Assembly: GCA_003151595.1 (NCBI GenBank)
Contig: PLXW01000038.1
Span: 1-31,361, forward strand
From: Myxococcales bacterium
GTDB lineage: Bacteria; Myxococcota; Polyangia; Polyangiales; Polyangiaceae
Direction: 5' to 3'
Length of the DNA: 31,361 bases
Of the stretch, positions 7,588 to 15,376 are shown piece by piece; position 1 is the first letter of the stretch; the number at the start of each line of letters is the position of its first letter. The position numbers were made by a program, and so were the translations under genes. The notes under the pieces are model-generated. The model was not told the origin of the DNA. It searched no databases and saw only the letters and a list, made by a program, of their open reading frames with translations.

Positions 7588-8355
7588 GTGCAGATCAAGG
7601 CGCAAGGGCTGCTCAACGCAGCGAAGTTCATCGAGGCCGAATACGGGCGTGACGCGCTCGGAGCCGTGATCCGCGCGTGCAGCGAGCCCGTGCGCGACCG
7701 GTACATCTCCGCCATCGCCATCAACTGGCACCCGGTCGAGGAGTTCCTCGAGTTCGTGGAGACCGCGGACAAGATCCTGGGGCACGGCAAGGGGCGGCTC
7801 ATCGAAGAGATCGGCGCCGCCGGGGCCCGCGCGAACATGAAGGGGATCGTCGTGCGCGTCGCCTTCTACATGGCGCAGCCCGAGTTCTTTCTGCGCCGCG
7901 TGGCGGGCCTCTGGCGCCAGTTCAACGACGAAGGGGAGATGCTCGCCCACGGGATTGGCGAACGCTCCGGCGCCATGGAGGTCGTCGGCATCGAGAAACC
8001 CAATGCCGTGTTCTGCATGGTGCTCACGGGCTGGATCCGCGAGGTCGCGCTGGCGCTCGGCATCCAGAACCCGTCGCCACGCCACACGCAGTGCCGCACG
8101 CGCGGCGACGCCCGCTGCTACTGGGACGTGCGCTGGAGCGGCCTCCGCCCCGACCAGCAAGGGGTCAAGGAGGCGCGCGACAGCATCCGCCGGCTCCAAT
8201 CGAGGCCGCCCTCGGCGCCGCCGCCCGCGCCGTCGTCGGGCTCGCTACCGAGCTCCCCGCCGTCCGCCGCATGGACCGCGGCCGCCCCGCGATCGTCGCA
8301 GGGGGCCGTCAGGGTGGCGTCGAAGCCGCCGCCCTCCAAAGACAAGAAACGCTGA
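7588..8355 (+). CDS. DUF2378/V4R-like small-molecule-binding domain protein
   Basis: A 255-residue protein starting at GTG 7588. Residues ~1-183 resemble the V4R/heme-NO-binding-like fold found in the myxobacterial DUF2378 (TIGR02265) paralogue family: an N-terminal 'GLL.....FIE..YG' helix, a central helical bundle, and a terminal strand pair with C169-x3-GD-x2-C177-x-W. The two Cys could bind a ligand or metal. The remaining ~70 residues are Pro/Ser-rich and basic, and probably disordered. No output domain is attached. It lies antisense between rplT (5 bp from its stop) and pheS, interrupting the usual ribosomal/PheRS operon. Family placement is by motif memory and is moderately sure; ligand and role are unknown. 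Confidence 0.7.
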   Translation: MQIKAQGLLNAAKFIEAEYGRDALGAVIRACSEPVRDRYISAIAINWHPVEEFLEFVETADKILGHGKGRLIEEIGAAGARANMKGIVVRVAFYMAQPEFFLRRVAGLWRQFNDEGEMLAHGIGERSGAMEVVGIEKPNAVFCMVLTGWIREVALALGIQNPSPRHTQCRTRGDARCYWDVRWSGLRPDQQGVKEARDSIRRLQSRPPSAPPPAPSSGSLPSSPPSAAWTAAAPRSSQGAVRVASKPPPSKDKKR

Positions 8356-8360
8356 GCCGA

Positions 8361-8720
8361 CTACGCCTTCGCGGAGATGCCGGCCGACTTCACGACCTGC
8401 GTGAACGCGGCCGCGTCGGTGATCGCGATGTCGCTGAGGACCTTGCGATCGAGCGTGATCTTCGCCGTCTTGAGCCCGTGCATCAGGCGCGAGTACGACG
8501 TGCCGTTCTGGCGCGCCGCCGCGTTGATGCGGGCGATCCACAGGCGGCGGAAGTCGCGCTTCTTGAGCTTGCGGTGGGCGTAGGCGTAGACCCACGACTT
8601 CATCACGACTTCCTTCGCGTACGCGAAGAGGCGTGAACGGGCGCTGTGGAAGCCTTCAGCGTGCTTCAACCAGCGATTACGACGGCGACGAGCCTTGAAA
8701 CCTTTTTTTGCGCGCGGCAT
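8361..8720 (-). CDS. rplT: 50S ribosomal protein L20
   Basis: A 119-residue, very basic protein with the complete L20 sequence pattern: N-terminal [16 protein letters not shown] tail, then the [22 protein letters not shown] helix region, and the C-terminal globular part with [20 protein letters not shown] and a final AFTQVV helix. The length equals that of the family. L20 binds 23S rRNA early in assembly and in several bacteria represses its own operon through the leader RNA. It lies 12 bp downstream of rpmI and is surely co-transcribed with it. Its 3' end stops 5 bp from the opposing V4R-like gene instead of running on to pheS. Confidence 0.98.
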   Translation of the reverse strand: MPRAKKGFKARRRRNRWLKHAEGFHSARSRLFAYAKEVVMKSWVYAYAHRKLKKRDFRRLWIARINAAARQNGTSYSRLMHGLKTAKITLDRKVLSDIAITDAAAFTQVVKSAGISAKA

Positions 8721-8732
8721 GGGGGACTCCGA

Positions 8733-8930
8733 TCAACCGTAAGGGAGAAGCTTCTTCACGTGCTTCTCCATGGTCTTGTGGACCATGTCGTTGTTGCGGG
8801 TGCGGCGAAGACGCTTGCGCGACTTCTCCTGCATCCCGTGGTTCCCGCCGGCTTTGGAGCGACGAACGCGCCCCTTCCCCGTCACCTTGAACCGCTTCGA
8901 AGCGGCTTTGTTCGTCTTCATCTTCGGCAT
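8733..8930 (-). CDS. rpmI: 50S ribosomal protein L35
   Basis: A 65-residue basic protein that begins MPKMKTNKAASKRFKVTGKG and contains the family motif for L35 (SKAGGNHGMQEKSRKRLRR), ending in KHVKKLLPYG. ATG 8928-8930 is chosen because L35 proteins begin exactly here; the open frame extends 21 codons upstream without homology. It is the first gene of the rpmI-rplT pair; infC, usually its upstream neighbour, is absent from this window. A good sigma70-like promoter lies ~85 bp upstream (9015-9043, minus strand), leaving a leader of roughly 75-80 nt in which L20 autoregulation could operate. Confidence 0.97.
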   Translation of the reverse strand: MPKMKTNKAASKRFKVTGKGRVRRSKAGGNHGMQEKSRKRLRRTRNNDMVHKTMEKHVKKLLPYG

Positions 8931-9014
8931 GACTGCCTTGCTTGCCGCTCCGAGATGGCCGCCGCGCGAAACGCACGGGCAGTTGAGGGCCACAGGGATG
9001 CGGAAGGGAGCGGC

Positions 9015-9043
9015 GTTATGGTCGGCGCCACCGGATTTGTCAA
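9015..9043 (-). promoter_or_regulatory. Probable sigma70 promoter of rpmI-rplT
   Basis: Read on the minus strand: TTGACA (9043-9038), 17-bp spacer, CATAAC (9020-9015). The -35 is a perfect consensus and the -10 matches 4 of 6, with optimal spacing. It points at rpmI, with a predicted transcript start near 9008 and a leader of about 78 nt. It lies back-to-back with the 39-bp block upstream of the outer-membrane-protein gene. Confidence 0.55.
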
Positions 9044-9068
9044 GCGAGGGACAGAGCCCGCGCGGTGA

Positions 9069-9107
9069 CGATTCTTAGCAACGTTCCTCGCCATTGATCC
9101 GATGGGA
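9069..9107 (+). promoter_or_regulatory. Shared bipartite upstream block, copy 2
   Basis: TAGCAACGTT (9076-9085), ten bases, GATCCGATGGGA (9096-9107): identical blocks and identical spacing to 5490-5521, with 15 of 17 matches in the left flank including the first block. It ends 28 bp before the ATG of the outer-membrane-protein gene, which is a plausible position for a promoter or operator of that gene. Confidence 0.5.
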
Positions 9108-9135
9108 CCTGTGAAGGCCATGGAGGGCCTCACGC

Positions 9136-9990
9136 ATGAATCCCATCGTCCGTTCGACTTCGACGCTGATTCCCGTTCTTTTTTCAGCGTTTGCGTTCGC
9201 TACGGTCGCACACGCCCAGCCGATGACGGCGCCCGGAATGCCGTTGACTCCCGCGGGTCCTTCCGCGACCCCGGCGTTCAGCGGGCACGCGCCCGATCCG
9301 TCCGACCCCTCGTCGCCGTACTACGTGCCGCCGCCCGCCTCGCAGTCGCAGCACGCCGACCCCGAGCAGCCGCCGGCTCCCATCGTCGGCGGTGTGGCGC
9401 CGGGCGCGGCGCGCGACGCGGATCTCGCCTCGGATCAACCGGCGGATCGAACCGGGCTCGAAGTCGGCCTTCGCAGCGGCGTTGGATTTCCGATGAGCGC
9501 AATCAAGAGCGCGGCGCCAATGAGCTCGTTCGTCTCGACCGAGTTCCCGATCTGGCTCTCCGTCGGCTACCGCGCGACGGAGAACCTCTACGTCGGCATC
9601 TATGGGCAGTACGGGTTCCTCGGCGTGAACGCCTGTGCCCCGGGCGAGAGCTGCAGCGCCTACGACCTGCGCGCCGGAATCGACGTGCACTACCACCTGC
9701 GGCCACGCGAGCAGCTCGACCCGTGGTTCGGGTACGGCGCGGGGTTCGAGCAGCTCGGCTACAGCGGGAGCGCAGGCGGCGACCCCCAGCACTTCAACGG
9801 GTTCGAGCTGGCGAACCTGCAGCTCGGCGCAGACTGGCGCGTCGCGCGCGCGCTCACGGTGGGGCCCTTCGGGAGCTTCTCGATTGGAGAATACAGCTCG
9901 GTGAGCGAGGGAACGGCCGCCAGCGCCGACCTCGGGCAGAAGACGATGCACGAGTGGTTCATGATCGGGCTGCGCGCCCAGCTGATGTGA
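9136..9990 (+). CDS. Outer-membrane beta-barrel-like protein
   Basis: A 284-residue exported protein. A Sec signal peptide is clear (basic residue at 6, hydrophobic 11-24, AHA cleavage near residue 27). Residues ~28-105 are Pro/Ala/Ser-rich, a likely disordered periplasmic or surface linker. From ~106 to the C-terminus the sequence alternates hydrophobic and polar residues, with many Gly/Tyr/aromatics (for example LSVGYRATENLYVGIYGQYG), typical of small barrels of the OmpA/OmpW-like superfold. One pair of Cys lies in a presumed loop. The start is supported by GGAGGG (9122-9127), 8 nt upstream. Its upstream block is shared with the gene at 5596. The transported substrate, if any, is unknown. 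Confidence 0.75.
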   Translation: MNPIVRSTSTLIPVLFSAFAFATVAHAQPMTAPGMPLTPAGPSATPAFSGHAPDPSDPSSPYYVPPPASQSQHADPEQPPAPIVGGVAPGAARDADLASDQPADRTGLEVGLRSGVGFPMSAIKSAAPMSSFVSTEFPIWLSVGYRATENLYVGIYGQYGFLGVNACAPGESCSAYDLRAGIDVHYHLRPREQLDPWFGYGAGFEQLGYSGSAGGDPQHFNGFELANLQLGADWRVARALTVGPFGSFSIGEYSSVSEGTAASADLGQKTMHEWFMIGLRAQLM

Positions 9991-10003
9991 TGATGAGGAG
10001 AGA

Positions 10004-11788
10004 TCACGCCGGCTGCGCGGCCGCGACGAAGAGGCGAGACAGCTCGCTCATCGTCGCGTTCGCGCGCGCCTCGGCGTCCTTCATCGGCTCGCCTTCGGCG
10101 ACGACGGCGCGGACGTCGAAGTAGAATTTGATCTTCGGCTCCGTGCCGCTGGGGCGCGCGATGATCCGGCTCCCCGAGACGAGCTCGAAGGAGAGGACGT
10201 TGCTCTTCGGGAGCGTGAGCCTGGTGACCTTGCCGTCCGCGAGGCGCGTCGCGGTCTGGGCTTCGTAGTCGCGCACGACGGCGACCTCGTGCGCGCCGAA
10301 CGCGCGAGGCGACGACGCGCGCAGTCGCTCCATGATGGCGCGAATCTCGGCGACGCCGCTCGCGCCGGGGCGCGTGATGTTCACCTGCGAGCTCACGAAG
10401 AGGCCGTATTTGCGGTGGATCGCGTCGAGCTCGCCCAGGAGCGTGCGCTTCTCGTCGCGCAGCCAGGCGACCATCTCGGCCATCACCACCGCGGCGCTGA
10501 CGCCGTCCTTGTCGCGTACGACGTCGCCGATCGTGTACCCGAGCGCCTCTTCGTAACCGAACACGAAGCGCTTCGGGTTCTCCGCCTGGCGTTCGAGCTC
10601 CATCGCGCGGTTGGCGATCCACTTGAAGCCGGTGAGCGTCTCGTCGTACGCGACGCCGAGCGCGCCGGCGATGACGCCGAGGAGCGGCGACGACACGATC
10701 GAGACGAGCACGCAGCGGTCGGCGCCGCGGTCCTTCGCCTCGGTGAGGACGTAGTGGCCGAGGAGCACGCCGACCTGATTGCCGGTGAGCTGCACGTAAC
10801 CCGTGGCGCTCTCCTTCGACGGGACGGCGACGGCCAGGCGATCGGCGTCGGGATCGTTGGCGAGGACGACCTCGGCGCCGGTCTTTCGCGCGAGCGCGAA
10901 GGAGAGGTCCATCGCGCCTTTCTCTTCCGGATTCGGGAACGCGACCGTGGGGAACGTGGGGTCGGGGTGCTCTTGCTCGGCGACGAAGGCGACGCGCGTG
11001 AAGCCGTCGCGGTCGAACGCGGCGCGCGCGAGCTTGGCGCCGACGCCATGCATGGCGGTGTAGACGATGGGGAGGGCGCGCCCTTCGGCGCTCGGGGCGT
11101 GGAGCGTGAGGGCGTGGACGCGATCGAGGTAGGCGGTCGTGACGGCGGGCGCGACGGACGTGACGAGCCTCTCGGCGCGCGCGCGATCGATGGGCATGCG
11201 CGGCACTTCGCGGGCGGCGGGGGCGAGCTCGATCTCCTTGGCGATCCACGAGTCGGTCGGCGGGATGATCTGCGCCGCGTTCTCCCAGTAGACTTTGTAC
11301 CCGTTGTACTCGCGCGGGTTGTGGCTGGCGGTGACCATGACGCCGGCCGCCGCTCCGAGCGCACCGACGGCGAACGCGGTGAGCGGCGTGGGGGCGAAGT
11401 CGTCGAACACGTGCGCACGAATGCCGTGCGCGGCGAGCACGCACGCCGTGTCCTCGGCGAACTCGCGGCTCATGTGTCGCCCGTCGAACCCGATGACCAC
11501 GCCGCGCGCGCGCGCGTCCTTGGCGTGCGCCAGGAGCGCCTTGGCCAGCCCGTGCGTCGTGCGCAACACGACCGCGCGGTTCATCCGGTTGGGGCCCGCG
11601 CCCACGATGCCGCGAAGCCCCGCGGTTCCGAACTCGAGCGAGCCTGCGAAGCGGTCGGCGAGATCGGTCTTCGACGAGTCGGGCGCGGCGAGGAGCGCGC
11701 GAAGCTCTTCCTGCGTCGTCGGGTCTACGTCGTCCGCCATGAATTGCATCGCGCGCGCACGGAGCTCGCGGTCGGTCTCGCTCGTCAT
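10004..11788 (-). CDS. Phosphoglucomutase/phosphomannomutase (alpha-D-phosphohexomutase)
   Basis: A 594-residue enzyme interconverting hexose (or pentose) 1- and 6(5)-phosphates. All four family motifs are present: the phosphoserine loop TASHNP (153-158, S155), the Mg-binding loop NDPDAD (311-316), the sugar-specificity loop GYEEALGY (411-418) and the phosphate-binding loop RPSGTEPKIK (545-554). The length and the GYEEALGY form place it with the PGM2/PgcA-type (phosphoglucomutase/phosphopentomutase-like) rather than the shorter ManB/AlgC type. It converges with the outer-membrane-protein gene (13-bp gap) and diverges from the oppB-like gene across only 34 bp, so the two promoters must overlap or lie within coding sequence. 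Exact substrate preference cannot be read. Confidence 0.94.
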   Translation of the reverse strand: MTSETDRELRARAMQFMADDVDPTTQEELRALLAAPDSSKTDLADRFAGSLEFGTAGLRGIVGAGPNRMNRAVVLRTTHGLAKALLAHAKDARARGVVIGFDGRHMSREFAEDTACVLAAHGIRAHVFDDFAPTPLTAFAVGALGAAAGVMVTASHNPREYNGYKVYWENAAQIIPPTDSWIAKEIELAPAAREVPRMPIDRARAERLVTSVAPAVTTAYLDRVHALTLHAPSAEGRALPIVYTAMHGVGAKLARAAFDRDGFTRVAFVAEQEHPDPTFPTVAFPNPEEKGAMDLSFALARKTGAEVVLANDPDADRLAVAVPSKESATGYVQLTGNQVGVLLGHYVLTEAKDRGADRCVLVSIVSSPLLGVIAGALGVAYDETLTGFKWIANRAMELERQAENPKRFVFGYEEALGYTIGDVVRDKDGVSAAVVMAEMVAWLRDEKRTLLGELDAIHRKYGLFVSSQVNITRPGASGVAEIRAIMERLRASSPRAFGAHEVAVVRDYEAQTATRLADGKVTRLTLPKSNVLSFELVSGSRIIARPSGTEPKIKFYFDVRAVVAEGEPMKDAEARANATMSELSRLFVAAAQPA

Positions 11789-11822
11789 GCAGGTGAACTA
11801 ACGCGGCTTCGTGAGATAGTCG

Positions 11823-13433
11823 ATGGCGTCCGGAATGCTGCGCTACGCCCTTCGTCGAATGCTCTGGGCCATCCCGACGTTGTTCGGGATCAGCTTGGTC
11901 GTGTTCTTCGTGACGTCGTTGCTCCCGGACCCTGCGGCTGACCTACCGAAGCGCGCGGCGGCGCTCGCAGCGAGCGATCCCGATGCGTACGACGCGCTGG
12001 AAGAGCAGCGGCGCGCGCGGTTCCTCGACCTCCCCGCGTTCTTCAACGCGACCCCGAAGGACGTGCGCGCGCGCGCCACCGAGGCCATGCACCACGTCGC
12101 GGTCGACGACGAGAGCGCGGCGCTCGGCGCGCACGTGCTGGCGAAGCTGGGAGGCGCGGCGCTGCCGTACGTGCTCCCGTCGCTCGACGATCTCCCCCCC
12201 GCCGAGCGCGCACGCGTGGCGATCGCCTTGGCGCCGGTCGGCCTGCGAATGGGGACGGCGGAGGAAGATCGGCTCAGCGTCCCGAGCTCGGCGGTTCTCT
12301 TCTGGTCACGCTTCTGGGAGGACCGCGCGCTCGACTTCACGGGGCCCGCACTTCATCGCGCGGTGCATCGGCTGGTGCTTCACACGACTGACCTTCGCGA
12401 GCGCGATCTCCTCGAGGTCGATACCTACGCGCTCTCGGCGGTGATCCCGGCGATGCATGAGACCGACGATCGCGAGGCGATCCGCGCGCTGGCCGCGCTG
12501 GCGTCGCACGTGAGCGGGAGGAGCGCGGAGATCGCGTTCGACGCGGACGACGACGCGCTTCATCGCGCGGTGAACGGGTGGGACGCCTGGTGGCAGGTGC
12601 ACGAGAGCGACTACGTCGCGTACGACGGCGCGGCGCGCATCGCCGCCACGACGCTGCAGACCCGGTACGGCAAGTGGATCTTCGGCGCGACGACCGGGCG
12701 GCTCGGCACGAGCGCGATCGACGGCGTCCCCATCGCCGACAAGCTCCGCGCGCGGACGCCCGTGACGCTGCTGCTGACGGCGCTGGCGCTGCTCGCGAGC
12801 TACGCCATCGCGGTGCCGATCGGCGCGCTCACGGCGTGGTGGCGCGGGCGCCCGGTCGACGTGACGCTCGCGATCGTGCTCTTCGCCATGTACTCGCTGC
12901 CGACGTTCTGGGCGGCGCAGCTCCTGGCGCACACGTACGCGCCGACGCACGGGGTCGCGCGGCCGGTGGACCTCGGGCACACCGCCGAGACGCTATGGCG
13001 GTTGGCGCTGCCGGTCGTTGCGTTGATGCTGGGATCGCTGGCCACGCTGTCGCGGTACCAGCGCGCTGCGGTGCTGGAGACGATTCGTCAGGACTACGTG
13101 CGAACGGCGAAGGCGAAGGGCGCGTCCGCGTTTCGGCAAGTCGTGGTGCACGCGCTGCGGAACGCGATGCTGCCGGTGGTGACGCTGGCGGGGCTGCAGT
13201 TTCCGGCGCTGCTCGGCGGCGCGTTCGTGGTGGAGGAGGTCTTCGCGGTGCCGGGGATCGGCTACGAGACGATGCGCGCGGTCGAGGCGCACGACGTGGC
13301 GTGGCTGGTGGCGATCGCGCTGGTGACGGCGGTGATCACGACGATCGCGCTCATCGCCAGCGACGTGGCGTACGGCATGCTCGACCCGCGCGTGCGCGAG
13401 GCGACCGCGACGCCGCGTGGGGGACGCGCGTGA
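11823..13433 (+). CDS. OppB/DppB-family ABC permease with large extracytoplasmic insert
   Basis: A 536-residue inner-membrane permease, about 200 residues longer than usual for the family. TM1 is at ~12-34. The conserved pre-TM2 segment YGKW....TGRLGTS (282-297) is followed by further membrane helices. The EAA loop for ATPase contact is around YVRTAKAKG, and the C-terminal GGAFVVEEVFAVPGIG block is typical. Between TM1 and Y282 lies an inserted domain made of amphipathic helix pairs that look HEAT-like (for example ~80-145 and ~178-232). By topology this domain faces the periplasm. The start is ATG 11823, with ATG 11835 as an alternative. Its stop overlaps the GTG of the next permease gene. 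No substrate-binding protein or ATPase gene is nearby. Confidence 0.92.
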   Translation: MASGMLRYALRRMLWAIPTLFGISLVVFFVTSLLPDPAADLPKRAAALAASDPDAYDALEEQRRARFLDLPAFFNATPKDVRARATEAMHHVAVDDESAALGAHVLAKLGGAALPYVLPSLDDLPPAERARVAIALAPVGLRMGTAEEDRLSVPSSAVLFWSRFWEDRALDFTGPALHRAVHRLVLHTTDLRERDLLEVDTYALSAVIPAMHETDDREAIRALAALASHVSGRSAEIAFDADDDALHRAVNGWDAWWQVHESDYVAYDGAARIAATTLQTRYGKWIFGATTGRLGTSAIDGVPIADKLRARTPVTLLLTALALLASYAIAVPIGALTAWWRGRPVDVTLAIVLFAMYSLPTFWAAQLLAHTYAPTHGVARPVDLGHTAETLWRLALPVVALMLGSLATLSRYQRAAVLETIRQDYVRTAKAKGASAFRQVVVHALRNAMLPVVTLAGLQFPALLGGAFVVEEVFAVPGIGYETMRAVEAHDVAWLVAIALVTAVITTIALIASDVAYGMLDPRVREATATPRGGRA

Positions 13434-14581
13434 ACGAGCGCCCGTCGTCCAGCCCGCTGTCGCCGAACCCGCGCAGCCGCCGTCGCTCGCGCGAGGCGGG
13501 GTCGACGCTCGCGCGCCTGCGAGGCGATCGCACGGCGCGCATCGGGATCATCGCCATCGCGTGCATCGCGCTGGTCGGAATCTTCGCCGACGTGCTGGCG
13601 AGCGATCTCCCGCTCCTCTGTCACTTCCACGGCACCACGTACGTCATGCCGGCGGTCACGCGCCCGGCCGCGCTCGCGGCGTACGACAACGTGCGCCTCG
13701 CCGCCGAGCGCGCGCCCGGCGACTGGGCGCTCTTTCCGCTGGTCCACTTCGGCCCGCAGCAGACCTCGACGCGAGGGCAGCTCGCCGTCCTCCGATCGCC
13801 CACGATCTTCGGCGAGCACCCGCTCGGCACCGACGCCTTCGGGCGCGACGTCTTCGCGCGCCTGGTCCACGGCGCACGCACCTCGCTCGGCGCGGCGTTC
13901 ATCGCAGCCGCGGCGTTCGTCGCCATCGGGACGCTCCTCGGCGCGCTCGCCGGCTTCTTCGGCGGCGTGCTCGACGCCGTCATCGCGCGCCTCATCGAGA
14001 CGCTCACCGCGTTCCCCACGCTCGTCCTGGTCCTCGTCGTTCAAGCGCTCGTGGCGCACCCGTCGCTCACGACGCTCCTCACGGCGATCGCGTTCACGCG
14101 CTGGCCAGAGGTCGCGCGCCTCGTGCGGGCCGAGGTGCTGCTGGTGTCGTCGCAGGACTACGTGCTCGCGGCGCGGGCGCTCGGCGCAGGGCCGTGGCGC
14201 ATCCTGCGGAGGCACGTGGGGCCGAACGCTTTCGCGCCGATGCTCGTGGCCGCGACGTTCGGGGTGGCGTCTGTGGTCCTGGTCGAAGCGTCGCTCGACT
14301 TCCTGCGCGTCGGCCTCCCGCCGGCGAGCGCGTCGTGGGGCGAGACGCTGAGCGAGACGCGCGAGCACATCGGCGCGTGGTGGCTCCTCGTGTTCCCCGG
14401 GCTCGCGGTGTTCGTGACGGTGATGGCGCTCAACCTGGTGGGCGAAGCGCTCCGCGACGCGCTCGACCCGCGCCTCGTGGCGGCGGTCGGCGGCGTCATC
14501 GATCGCGAGCCCGACAGCACCAATCGCCTGGGCGACGGCCCCCCCTCGAGCACCGCCTACGACGAGACCCCGCACGCCTGA
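13430..14581 (+). CDS. OppC/DppC-family ABC permease
   Basis: A 383-residue partner permease. A basic N-terminal tail precedes TM1 (~36-56). A periplasmic loop then leads to the family hallmark HPLGTDAFGRDVFARLVHGA, and the EAA-type loop with DYVLAARALGAGPWRI lies about midway. The closing segment ALNLVGEALRDALDPR is typical of OppC/DppC/YejE-like subunits. GTG 13430 is chosen because it forms a GTGA overlap with the upstream gene, implying translational coupling; the open frame upstream has no permease features. The last ~30 residues are polar. The imported substrate is probably a peptide or similar solute by family, but this pair has no local ATPase or binding protein, so this is unproven. 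Confidence 0.92.
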   Translation: MNERPSSSPLSPNPRSRRRSREAGSTLARLRGDRTARIGIIAIACIALVGIFADVLASDLPLLCHFHGTTYVMPAVTRPAALAAYDNVRLAAERAPGDWALFPLVHFGPQQTSTRGQLAVLRSPTIFGEHPLGTDAFGRDVFARLVHGARTSLGAAFIAAAAFVAIGTLLGALAGFFGGVLDAVIARLIETLTAFPTLVLVLVVQALVAHPSLTTLLTAIAFTRWPEVARLVRAEVLLVSSQDYVLAARALGAGPWRILRRHVGPNAFAPMLVAATFGVASVVLVEASLDFLRVGLPPASASWGETLSETREHIGAWWLLVFPGLAVFVTVMALNLVGEALRDALDPRLVAAVGGVIDREPDSTNRLGDGPPSSTAYDETPHA

Positions 14582-14668
14582 ACCGACGCCACCCCCCTGG
14601 CGCTCTTCGCCATCGCGCTTACGTTGAGCGGCGAAGATCGAGTAAAGACGCGAGCGAGAGGCCAGAAG

Positions 14669-15367
14669 ATGACGATGCTAGGCGGCCCCGGAGCGGGCAA
14701 AGGACCGGGGAACAAGGGCGCAGCGGGCGCATCCACGATCCCGTACGTGACCGAGCGCGAGTTCGAAGCCGCGGTGCTTCGAAGCGAGGTGCCGGTGATG
14801 GTCCAGTTCACGGCCGAGAGGAGCCAGCAGTGCCGCCAGGTCGCTCCCGAGGTGGAAGCCTTCGCGCGCGAGATGGAGGGGAAGGTCAGCGTCGTCTACG
14901 TCGACATCGAGAAGTCGCCGGTGCTGGCGCGCGAGCTGCGCGTCCAGTCGGTGCCGATGTTCGTGCTCTTCGCCGAGCAGCGGATCGTCGACGGCGTCGT
15001 CGGGGTGGTCGCGAAGAAGAAGCTCCGCGAGATGGTGGAGCCGTTCCTTCCGCGCGCCGCAGGTGCCTTGAAGGCGCCGGAGCTGGCGCAGCTGCTGAAG
15101 GAAGGGGCGGTCGTTCCGGTCGATACGCGCGAGGCATCGGCCTTCGGGCGCGCGCACATTCCGGGCGCGATCAACATGCCCTTCGAGACGATCGAGGGGC
15201 GCCTGGCCGAGCTGCACATGCTCGCCGGTCAACCGGTCGTGTACTGCCGCGCCGGCGACAAGACGAAGACGCTCGCCGCGACGCTGGCCGAGCAAGGGGT
15301 GCCGGTCGCGTTCCTCGAAGGCGGGTTCCTCGCGTGGGAGAGCGAGGGTCTCCCCATTCAGCGCTGA
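14669..15367 (+). CDS. Thioredoxin-like / rhodanese fusion protein
   Basis: A 232-residue cytoplasmic two-domain protein. A Gly-rich tail (1-22) precedes a thioredoxin fold (~25-128). In place of the CxxC active site is S52-Q-Q-C55, so the nucleophilic first Cys is lost while the second Cys and the cis-Pro (SVP, P96) remain. Residues ~134-232 form a rhodanese domain with the active-site loop VVYCRAGDKT (C193). Sulfur transfer by C193 is plausible; classic disulfide reduction by the Trx half is not. I chose ATG 14669 because GAGAGG (14656-14661) is 7 nt upstream; a TTG at 14624 would be an alternative. It probably forms a short unit with the DUF1905 gene, 9 bp downstream. Confidence 0.88.
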   Translation: MTMLGGPGAGKGPGNKGAAGASTIPYVTEREFEAAVLRSEVPVMVQFTAERSQQCRQVAPEVEAFAREMEGKVSVVYVDIEKSPVLARELRVQSVPMFVLFAEQRIVDGVVGVVAKKKLREMVEPFLPRAAGALKAPELAQLLKEGAVVPVDTREASAFGRAHIPGAINMPFETIEGRLAELHMLAGQPVVYCRAGDKTKTLAATLAEQGVPVAFLEGGFLAWESEGLPIQR

Positions 15368-15376
15368 CGTGACCAC

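Noticed and set aside
7455..7838. Upstream extension of pheS in the same open frame
   Set aside because: It is antisense to the V4R-like gene and not part of any PheS. The internal ATG at 7454 gives the correct length.
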